DNA of 64,000 bases. Source: an uncultured Clostridia bacterium (lineage in GTDB: Bacteria; Bacillota; Clostridia; Christensenellales; Borkfalkiaceae). The notes beneath the pieces were generated by a model that had not been told where the DNA came from, did no database searches, and saw only the letters and a list, made by a program, of their open reading frames with translations. The stretch is taken from positions 1 through 64,000 of the forward strand of contig CAKQRE010000001.1 in NCBI GenBank assembly GCA_934271265.1, written 5' to 3'. The translations under genes and the position numbers were made by a program. Shown in pieces: positions 1 through 6,101 of this stretch; within the stretch, counting starts at the first letter, position 1; the number at the start of each line of letters is the position of its first letter.

Positions 1-223
1 CTTTGTAATAAGCCGGTATCACCATGGTTTCCGGATTATATTCCCCGATATCTCCCACAATAAGATACCGGTCCTTTTCTTCCAGATAGTAATACTTCAG
101 GCAGCCGTCGATCTTATAACCGTTTCTGATCTTTTCCCCGTCTGTCTCACGCATACACCCGCACAGCATGCTTGCAAACACAAGTACGATGCACAATACA
201 ATTGCCGTTATTTGTTTCTTCAT
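1..223 (-). CDS. Truncated lipoprotein, N-terminal 74 residues
   Basis: The reading frame starts at 223 and runs off the left edge without a stop, so only the N-terminus is seen. The start is well supported by an AAGGAGG box seven bases upstream. The first 23 residues form a lipoprotein signal peptide (two lysines, a hydrophobic core, then LCGC with Cys23 as the likely lipidated residue), so the product should be anchored on the outer face of the membrane. The mature part seen is polar and rich in tyrosine and aspartate, and ends in a stretch reading ETMVIPAYYK. That wording resembles the linker leading into the first LRR_5 repeat of BspA-like proteins, which are abundant in this window, but the repeat region itself lies outside, so the family is a guess. 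It was missed by simple ORF calling because it has no stop inside the window. Confidence 0.75.
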   Translation of the reverse strand, partial: MKKQITAIVLCIVLVFASMLCGCMRETDGEKIRNGYKIDGCLKYYYLEEKDRYLIVGDIGEYNPETMVIPAYYK

Positions 224-301
224 TTTCAATCCTCCTTAATTTTTCTGAAATACAAGAAACTTGTTTCATTTTTCACCTTTCGTGTAATCGCTTTTCATTT
301 T

Positions 302-347
302 TCGAAGAGGAGACAACTGCTTTCCGAGTCCGTTTTCTCCTCTTCGA
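302..347. repeat. Perfect 12-bp inverted repeat, hairpin-forming
   Basis: TCGAAGAGGAGA at 302-313 is the exact reverse complement of TCTCCTCTTCGA at 336-347, with a 22-base loop. It lies between the truncated lipoprotein gene and the 176-bp repeat element and abuts the latter. There is no U-tract of terminator quality on either side. It may be a boundary structure of the repeat element. Confidence 0.5.
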
Positions 348-348
348 G

Positions 349-524
349 CATCTCCTTTTCCCGAGAACTCCGTTTATCCCATGACGGCTTGTCGTAACAA
401 TTACCTATCGTACGCCCTTAGTCCTTAAGGGACGAAGTCTTTATCGGTATTGAAACTTTCAGATTATATTTGTTTGTAGCGTTTTCTTGTCTCTGTCAGT
501 CCGTCGGGTAAGGCGAAAACTTGG
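349..524 (-). repeat. 176-bp dispersed element, inverted copy of 63812-63987
   Basis: The reverse complement of this stretch matches 63812-63987 over 176 bases without gaps, with 14 differences counted by eye (about 92 percent identity). It contains a small hairpin, CCCTTA/TAAGGG around GGACTAAGG, and has no convincing reading frame. On its inner side it is joined to TCATTCTGA-type repeats, as is the other copy, so the two belong to a composite intergenic repeat. No transposase or known RNA family was recognised. Confidence 0.8.
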
Positions 525-550
525 AAGTGTTTCTAATGGGAAACCTTCTT

Positions 551-733
551 CGTCATTCTGACCCGACCTGCCTGATGGGCTCAGGAAGAATCTCAAAATG
601 ATACGGCTGTCAATAATACCGAATGCAAATATGTCTTAAGATCCTTCGCAAGTAGGACTACGGGGCAAGGCTCAGGATGACAAAAAACAAATCCTTCATA
701 TGCGGGGCAAATGGCTGGATCAGAACGACAGGG
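551..733. repeat. TCATTCTGA/GAAGAATCT-type intergenic repeats (three, decaying)
   Basis: A plus-oriented unit at 551-594 runs from GTCATTCTGACCCGACCTG to GGAAGAATCTC. A reversed unit lies at about 637-682 (reading GTCATCCTGAGCC... GAAGGATCTT on the minus strand), followed by a decayed reversed unit to about 733. The same unit forms arrays at 63373-63805. This type of TCATTCTGA...GAAGAATCT sequence is a widespread non-coding repeat in many bacterial genomes; I know of no established function. Confidence 0.7.
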
Positions 734-891
734 CATATCTTAGCCGACAAATGACAACCCGCCTTTCTTTTCCTTATCTTTCTCTTCCACCGGATTACCT
801 TGTCCTTTGAAACACTGCGCCCGAAAACCCTTGCAAGCAAGTTTTCTCGCTTATATTGTATCATGTGCGAATCGATTTTTCAATCTTTTTC

Positions 892-919
892 AAAAAAAAG
901 ACTCAACCGTTGGTTGAGT
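892..919 (-). terminator. Intrinsic terminator, minus strand, no obvious client gene
   Basis: On the minus strand an 8-bp stem (ACTCAACC with GGTTGAGT, 3-base loop, 901-919) is followed by eight T residues (892-899). The opp operon already has its own terminator 240 bases upstream, so this one is either a back-up or ends an unseen small transcript starting between about 920 and 1157. Confidence 0.7.
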
Positions 920-1021
920 TTGCCGATTTTGTCGGCGGCGGCATTTTTCCGCCGTCGCTCTTTTTATTCTTTTAAACATGAAAAATGCCTGTATAGATCG
1001 ATTAACGCATATTTTTGTTTC

Positions 1022-1096
1022 AGGCTTAGCATTCGTCGTTCCCAATCGCTTTTTAAGCTTCTTTTTCGCCTTTCCCCCGATTTCTCCGGTGATACA
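1022..1096 (+). repeat. Partial copy of the MITE-like element at 60555-60838
   Basis: The block starting AGGCTTAGCATTCG and running through GCTTCTTTTTCGCC to CCGATTTCTC aligns with the left end of the element at 60555. No matching right-end inverted repeat follows, so this copy is truncated or decayed. Confidence 0.6.
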
Positions 1097-1157
1097 CGAT
1101 ACACTTTCTTTTTTAAGACAATCTGATATTCCACATTCCAACATTTGACAAAGAGCC

Positions 1158-1191
1158 AAAAAAAACCGCCTTCCCGGAAGGGGGAAAGCGG
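1158..1191 (-). terminator. Intrinsic terminator of the subtilase-opp operon
   Basis: Read on the minus strand, CCGCTTTCCC and GGGAAGGCGG form a 10-bp stem with one G-U pair (1166-1191), followed directly by eight T residues (1158-1165). It lies about 50 bases past the stop of the last gene (1239) and is a canonical rho-independent terminator. Confidence 0.9.
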
Positions 1192-1238
1192 AATGTTGAT
1201 TCTTTTAAATAAGCGGCATGATGCGATTTATAAACCGC

Positions 1239-1502
1239 TCAGTACCCACCGCCCGTCATCAGCAGAATCAGGAGATATAAAACGAGAAGAATACCGAGCA
1301 CGGCACACATCGGCAGGATCATCATTCTGACCGCCGACCAATACGTACGCCATTTTTCTTTCATGGTTGAAGAAGACTTCGTTTTTACCGCTTTCGCGAT
1401 TTTAGAGGGCTTTACGCCCGACATATCGGAAATAGCGGATCCGTCGTCGTAATAAACGACTTTTTCCTTCTTCTTTTTTGTATTCTTCTCTTTTTTACCC
1501 AT
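1239..1502 (-). CDS. Small single-pass membrane protein at the end of the opp operon
   Basis: An 87-residue protein starting at MGKKEKN. I prefer the start at 1502 over an in-frame one at 1529 because an AGGAG box sits five to six bases upstream, embedded in the last codons of oppF, whose stop lies immediately before. The N-terminal half is very basic (runs of KK and KKK) with a VVYYDDG stretch; the C-terminal third is one hydrophobic helix (about residues 57-83) ending GGGY. The expected topology is cytosolic N-terminus and a single membrane anchor. I do not recognise a family. As the last gene of the operon it could be an accessory subunit of the peptide transporter or an unrelated passenger. 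The operon terminator follows. Confidence 0.75.
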   Translation of the reverse strand: MGKKEKNTKKKKEKVVYYDDGSAISDMSGVKPSKIAKAVKTKSSSTMKEKWRTYWSAVRMMILPMCAVLGILLVLYLLILLMTGGGY

Positions 1503-1504
1503 TC

Positions 1505-2623
1505 TTACTCCTGCGGATAGAGGTGACAAGCCGTGAAATGCCCCGGTTCGTATTCCTTATAAACGGGCGCGATGTGCTTGCAGATCTCTTTCGCGTTCGG
1601 GCAGCGCGTGTGGAATTTGCAACCCATCGGCGGATTTGCGGGGGACGGAATGTCGCCCGAAAGAAGGATCCTGTGCGTTTTCTCGTCCGGATTCGGGTTC
1701 GGTACCGCAGAGAACAGAGCGTTCGTGTACGGATGAAGAGGATGATTGAAAATATCCTCCTTTCTGCCGAATTCCACCATAGAGCCGAGATACATAACGC
1801 CGATTTTATCGGAAATGTATTTCACGACGGAAAGATCGTGCGAAATGAAAAGATAAGTAAGCTGTCTTTCCCGCTGTAACTTTTTCAGAAGATTGATGAT
1901 CTGCGCCTGAATAGAAACGTCGAGCGCGGAAACAGGCTCGTCGCAGACGACAAATTCGGGATTGACCGAAAGGGCGCGCGCGATACAGATCCTCTGTCTC
2001 TGTCCGCCCGAAAACTCGTGCGGGTATCTCTCGTAATAATAATCGCGAAGACCGCAGCTTTCCATGAGCTGCATGACGTAATCTTTGATCTCTGCCTTGG
2101 GAACGACCCCGTGCACCCTCACCGGTTCGGAAAGGATGTCGCCTACCGTGCTTCTCGGCGGAAGGGAAGAATAGGGGTCCTGGAAAACGATCTGCATCTG
2201 CGTACGGAGAGAACGCATCTGCCTGGAAGAATACTTCGCGATGTCTTGCCCGTGGAAGAACACCTGTCCGCCCGTCGGCTGATACAGTTTGAGAACCGTT
2301 CTGCCCATCGTGGTTTTTCCGCAGCCGGATTCCCCTACGATTCCGAGCGTTTCCCCTTTTTTCATCGTGAACGATACGTCGTCCACCGCTTTCAGCGTAG
2401 AAATAGGCTTTCCCGCGATCGTCTTTTTCAGAACGAAATGCTTTTTCAGATGGCGCACTTCGAGGATCGCTTCCGGATCGGGCGGAAGAAGAAAATCAGC
2501 TTTGCTCTTCTCTTCACGCTCATGCCGTTCCTTCTGCGCTTCGGCGAGATCGTCGTATCCTTCAAATTCGCTTTTTGCCGTATCTTCGGCGGAAGAAGTT
2601 TTATTCAGTTCGATATCGCTCAT
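1505..2623 (-). CDS. oppF: Oligopeptide ABC transporter ATPase OppF
   Basis: A 372-aa ATPase subunit that hydrolyses ATP to drive peptide import with OppB, OppC and OppD. Walker A is GESGCGKT at residues 97-104, the Q-loop is in QIVFQDP (about 144-150), the signature is FSGGQRQR at 204-211, Walker B is FVVCDE at 224-229, and an H-loop follows in FISHD. The C-terminal oligopeptide/dipeptide transporter domain carries a cysteine-containing stretch (GCKFHTRCPNAKEIC) typical of OppD/OppF and linked to an iron-sulfur cluster in some members. The N-terminus has about 50 extra charged residues before the ABC domain, and the usual SLNP after the Q-loop reads SLPP. Spacing to oppD is three bases. Confidence 0.95.
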   Translation of the reverse strand: MSDIELNKTSSAEDTAKSEFEGYDDLAEAQKERHEREEKSKADFLLPPDPEAILEVRHLKKHFVLKKTIAGKPISTLKAVDDVSFTMKKGETLGIVGESGCGKTTMGRTVLKLYQPTGGQVFFHGQDIAKYSSRQMRSLRTQMQIVFQDPYSSLPPRSTVGDILSEPVRVHGVVPKAEIKDYVMQLMESCGLRDYYYERYPHEFSGGQRQRICIARALSVNPEFVVCDEPVSALDVSIQAQIINLLKKLQRERQLTYLFISHDLSVVKYISDKIGVMYLGSMVEFGRKEDIFNHPLHPYTNALFSAVPNPNPDEKTHRILLSGDIPSPANPPMGCKFHTRCPNAKEICKHIAPVYKEYEPGHFTACHLYPQE

Positions 2624-2626
2624 ATT

Positions 2627-3943
2627 TTACTCCTTTCCCTCGTACAGATGGCAGGCAACGAAATGCGTGGGGCTGACCTGAACCATGCCGGGATACTCTC
2701 CCGAGCATTTCCCGATACATTCGGAACATCTTTCTTTAAAATAGCAGTAATCGGGCATATTGACGGGGTTGGGAACGTTGCCCGGAATGTTAAACAGCGT
2801 GTCGCTGCTCGATTTCATCGTGGGTTTCGATTTCTGCAACCCTTTCGTATACGGATGAAGAGGATTGTGGAAAATTTCCGAAGCGGTTCCCTTTTCGATG
2901 ATCCTGCCCGCATACATGACGACGACGTAATCCGCCATTTCGGCGATAACGCCGAGGTCGTGGGTGATCAGAAGAATAGAACCGTTGATCCTGCGCTTCA
3001 GATCGTTGAACAGATCGAGGATCTGTGCCTGGATCGTCACGTCGAGCGCGGTGGTCGGCTCGTCCGCAATGATCAGTCTCGGTTCGCCGGCAAGCGCCAT
3101 GGCGATCATCACGCGCTGACGCATACCGCCGGAAAGTTCGTGCGGGTAAGATTTATAAACGCGCTCCGGCATCGCGATGCCGACAAGATTCAGCATTTCG
3201 ATCGAACGGTTTTTCGCGATCTCTTTCGTCGCGCCGGGAATATGCAGAAACGATACTTCGTCAAGCTGATCGCCGATGGTAAAAACGGGGTTTAACGAAG
3301 TCATAGGCTCCTGAAAGACCATCGACATCTGTCTTCCGCGAAGCTGGTACATCTCGCGGATGGGCATTTTCGCGATATCGAAAACTCTTTCTTCCATCTC
3401 GTAAATACCGATGCCGTTTTCCCGTTTTTTCTGTTTGGGTACGCGAACGGGGTTGCCGTCTTTGTCGAGTTTCTGATTTCCTTTTTTATCGAGAAGGTCT
3501 TCGTAAACGACGTTACCCTTTTCGTCCGTTTCATAAACGGGGATCAGATTTCCCTTTTCGTCGCGTTTGAAATCGTTGGCTTTAAAACGGATGGAACCGG
3601 AAACGATCTGCCCGGTAGGTCCCTGCAGAAGGCGCATGATCGACATCGAGGTGACGGATTTCCCGCACCCGGACTCTCCTACTACGCCGACGGTGGAATT
3701 GACGGGGATATCGAAAGATACGCCGTTTACCGCTTTTACGACGCCCTGATCGGTGAAGAAATAGGAATGGAGATCTTCCACCTCGAGAATATTCTCCGGG
3801 TTTTTCAGTTCCGTGGTATATTCCGATTTCGGGCATTTGCGGTTCTTTTCTTTCTCGAGACGGCGCATCTCTTTGGCGTTTGCCTTGGCGATCGCGCGTA
3901 CTTCTTTTCCGCTGAGATAATGATTATTCTTTTTTTCTTCCAT
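2627..3943 (-). CDS. oppD: Oligopeptide ABC transporter ATPase OppD with a large insertion
   Basis: A 438-aa ATPase subunit, about 90-100 residues longer than usual for OppD. Walker A is GESGCGKS at 89-96, the signature LSGGMRQR at 270-277, Walker B LIIADE at 290-295 and the H-loop His328. The C-terminal domain has the cysteine-bearing stretch YCYFKERCSECIGKC. The extra length comes from a basic 45-residue N-terminal extension and an insertion at about 122-190, between Walker A and the Q-loop (Q211), that is highly charged and contains repeated D/EKGN turns (DEKGNL, DEKGNV, DKKGNQ, DKDGNP). All catalytic motifs are intact, so it should be active. It is followed by oppF and preceded by oppC with two bases between. 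Confidence 0.95.
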   Translation of the reverse strand: MEEKKNNHYLSGKEVRAIAKANAKEMRRLEKEKNRKCPKSEYTTELKNPENILEVEDLHSYFFTDQGVVKAVNGVSFDIPVNSTVGVVGESGCGKSVTSMSIMRLLQGPTGQIVSGSIRFKANDFKRDEKGNLIPVYETDEKGNVVYEDLLDKKGNQKLDKDGNPVRVPKQKKRENGIGIYEMEERVFDIAKMPIREMYQLRGRQMSMVFQEPMTSLNPVFTIGDQLDEVSFLHIPGATKEIAKNRSIEMLNLVGIAMPERVYKSYPHELSGGMRQRVMIAMALAGEPRLIIADEPTTALDVTIQAQILDLFNDLKRRINGSILLITHDLGVIAEMADYVVVMYAGRIIEKGTASEIFHNPLHPYTKGLQKSKPTMKSSSDTLFNIPGNVPNPVNMPDYCYFKERCSECIGKCSGEYPGMVQVSPTHFVACHLYEGKE

Positions 3944-3945
3944 GA

Positions 3946-5025
3946 TTATCTCCTCTGTCTCGGATCCAAAGCGTCACGCAAGCCGTCGCCGATGAAGTTA
4001 AAACCGAGCACGGCGATGATGATACAGATACCGGAAGGCATCCAGACGTTAAGGTTGTTCTGCAGAATATCCGATCTCTTGGAAATGATCTCGATCATCG
4101 TGCCCCACGAAGCGTTCGGGGGCTGAACCCCGAGCCCGAGGTAGGAAAGAGTGGATTCGTAAAGGATCATGCTTCCGAGAGAAAGCGTCATGGTGACGAT
4201 GATCTGCGGCAGGATATTGGGGATCAGGTGTTTGAAGATCTTTCTTGCGCCCGAAAAGCCCATTGCTTCCGCCGCAACCATATATTCCTGTTCGCGCAGA
4301 TAAAGGATCTGCCCGCGGACGAGACGTGCCATACCCGTCCAGGAGAAGAGGGAAAGCAAGCCCATGAGAAGGTAAATATAGTATTTTCCGGGAACGTCGT
4401 TCGCGCGGAGAACGGTACCGATGATCAACATCAGCGGGAGCGTCGGCAGACACATCAGAATATCGCACAAACGCATGATGATATTATCCACGATGCCGCC
4501 GTAAAATCCCGCAAGACCGCCCATGATAATGCCGAGTGCGGAGATCAGGAATACGGTAAGGAAACTTAAGCCGAGCGAAAGCCTCCCGCCGTACATCAGA
4601 CGAACGAAGATATCCATGCCCTGCTCGTCCGTTCCGAGAAGGTGTTTGAGCGAAGGCGAAGCAAGATCGTTCATGTCCTTTTTCTGGATCACGACCTGCG
4701 TGAACACCGTACCGTCTTCCATAGTGACTTCGTATGAAGTATAAGACATTCCGTCTTTATCGGTATGCGTGGGAGAATAAGGATGATAGATCAGAGGTCC
4801 GAGCCAGCAGAACAGAAAAAGCGAAGCGAGCATGACAAGCCCCGCGATGGAAAGTTTGGAGCGGAAAAATCTCCTTAATACCATGCGCATCGGGCTCATA
4901 AGCTTCACGTTCTGATCGAGCGGCTTATCCGTATCTTCGGTATTTCCCAGAACGTCCGCGTTCTCTGCGTCCGCGACTTCTTTTTTCATGAGCTCTTCCT
5001 GTAATTCTTCTTTTTTGTCTTCCAT
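3946..5025 (-). CDS. oppC: Oligopeptide ABC transporter permease OppC
   Basis: A membrane permease of the BPD_transp_1 family, 359 aa from the preferred start MEDKKEEL at 5025, which has an AGGAG box seven bases upstream lying over the oppB stop; an earlier in-frame ATG at 5043 has weaker support. A cytosolic, acidic N-terminal extension (about 45 residues) leads into the first helix. The typical OppC extracytoplasmic loop after it ends in GTDEQGMDIF. The EAA-type coupling helix reads VAAEAMGFSGARKIFKHLIPN. The C-terminus GDGLRDALDPRQRR is the usual OppC ending. It pairs with OppB to form the channel. Confidence 0.95.
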   Translation of the reverse strand: MEDKKEELQEELMKKEVADAENADVLGNTEDTDKPLDQNVKLMSPMRMVLRRFFRSKLSIAGLVMLASLFLFCWLGPLIYHPYSPTHTDKDGMSYTSYEVTMEDGTVFTQVVIQKKDMNDLASPSLKHLLGTDEQGMDIFVRLMYGGRLSLGLSFLTVFLISALGIIMGGLAGFYGGIVDNIIMRLCDILMCLPTLPLMLIIGTVLRANDVPGKYYIYLLMGLLSLFSWTGMARLVRGQILYLREQEYMVAAEAMGFSGARKIFKHLIPNILPQIIVTMTLSLGSMILYESTLSYLGLGVQPPNASWGTMIEIISKRSDILQNNLNVWMPSGICIIIAVLGFNFIGDGLRDALDPRQRR

Positions 5026-5035
5026 TTCAAAGCTC

Positions 5036-6022
5036 CTATGCAAGTTTTACACGCGGATCGACAAGCCCGTACATCAGATCGGCGAGCAATACGCCGATAA
5101 CGGACAGGAATGCCAGAAACATGTTATACGTCATGATAACGGGGATATCGCCGGAGGTCATCGCCTTTAACGCGTAACTGCCGATACCGGTAAGGTCGAA
5201 GACCGATTCGGTGATCATCGCGCCGGAGAACAAAGAGGGGATCAACCCCGCAAGGCTCGTTACGAGAGGGATCAGCGTATTGCGGAAAGCGTGCTTATAG
5301 ATAACTTTACGCTCGCTGAGACCTTTCGCTCTCGCCGTTCTGATGTAATCGGAATTCAGCACTTCGAGCATGTTCGTTCTCGTCATTCTCATTCTCGAAC
5401 CGATGCTTAAGATCACGACGGTGAGAACGGGAAGGAACATATGGTGAAGATAATCCATGACAAGCGCCCATCCGTGAAGGGTCTTGTTCGGATCGAGCAT
5501 GCCGGACACGGGGAACCATTTCAGCTTGTTGGCGAAAAGGTCTTTCAGGATCTGTCCGAAGAAGAAGGACGGAAGCGAAATGCCGATAAGAACGAATACG
5601 GTAACCACGTAATCGCGGATCGAATACTGATGCGTCGCGGCGGTAATGCCGAGAGGAATGGCGATCAGAAATTCGAACACGGTGGAAATACCCGCCACGA
5701 TAAAGGACGTGCCGATCCTGTCTTTATTGAAAATCTCCTGAATGACCGGACGGTTATTCTGGAAACTCTTACCAAAGTCGAGCTTGAAAACGTTACCGAG
5801 CCAGTTGAAATATCCCTGGATGATCGAGGTATCGAGACCGTAAGCGTGTTTCAGCTGTGCGATCAGTTCTTCCGAAACGCCACTGCCCGCCTGGTTCAGG
5901 GCTACGATCCTCTGATCGACATAGTTTGCAGGCATACACCGCAGCAATACGTAGAGTATAACGGAAACGCCCAGAAGAATCAGAACGGAAACTCCCAACC
6001 GCTTCAAAATGTATTTCAGCAT
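5036..6022 (-). CDS. oppB: Oligopeptide ABC transporter permease OppB
   Basis: A 328-aa permease with six predicted helices. The N-terminal MLKYILKRLGVSVLILLGV and the family motif region with YIRTARAKGLSERKVIYKHAFRN (the EAA coupling loop) are diagnostic of OppB/DppB. The C-terminus LADLMYGLVDPRVKLA is canonical. It lies 79 bases downstream of oppA, with an intercistronic hairpin between them, and its 3' end carries the oppC ribosome binding site. Confidence 0.95.
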   Translation of the reverse strand: MLKYILKRLGVSVLILLGVSVILYVLLRCMPANYVDQRIVALNQAGSGVSEELIAQLKHAYGLDTSIIQGYFNWLGNVFKLDFGKSFQNNRPVIQEIFNKDRIGTSFIVAGISTVFEFLIAIPLGITAATHQYSIRDYVVTVFVLIGISLPSFFFGQILKDLFANKLKWFPVSGMLDPNKTLHGWALVMDYLHHMFLPVLTVVILSIGSRMRMTRTNMLEVLNSDYIRTARAKGLSERKVIYKHAFRNTLIPLVTSLAGLIPSLFSGAMITESVFDLTGIGSYALKAMTSGDIPVIMTYNMFLAFLSVIGVLLADLMYGLVDPRVKLA

Positions 6023-6044
6023 AAATCCTCTTGGTTAGCCTTAC

Positions 6045-6071
6045 GCGGCGCAAATAAATCATCTGCGCCGC
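6045..6071 (-). promoter_or_regulatory. Intercistronic hairpin between oppA and oppB
   Basis: GCGGCGCA (6045-6052) and TGCGCCGC (6064-6071) form an 8-bp GC-rich stem with an 11-base loop. There is no T-run after it on the minus strand, so it is more likely an mRNA-stabilising or partial attenuating hairpin than a full terminator. Such hairpins after substrate-binding protein genes commonly let the binding protein be made in excess over the permeases. Confidence 0.6.
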
Positions 6072-6101
6072 ATAAAGTTTTTCGTTTTATTTGTGTTTCG
6101 A

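Larger units (their letters stand above)
734..1157. other. Non-coding stretch without a recognisable gene
   Basis: Short frames exist on both strands but none has a ribosome binding site, family resemblance or sensible composition. The stretch holds an orphan minus-strand terminator (892-919), a partial copy of the repeat element found intact at 60555-60838 (1022-1096), and AT-rich sequence. Confidence 0.6.

Noticed and set aside
252..264. Small palindrome ACAAG-AAA-CTTGT upstream of the truncated lipoprotein gene
   Set aside because: Only 5-bp arms and not found elsewhere in the window; could be chance.
890..1159. 89-codon frame on the minus strand before the orphan terminator
   Set aside because: No ribosome binding site, and the terminator stem lies inside the frame, which ends at the very base of its T-tract; composition is not protein-like.
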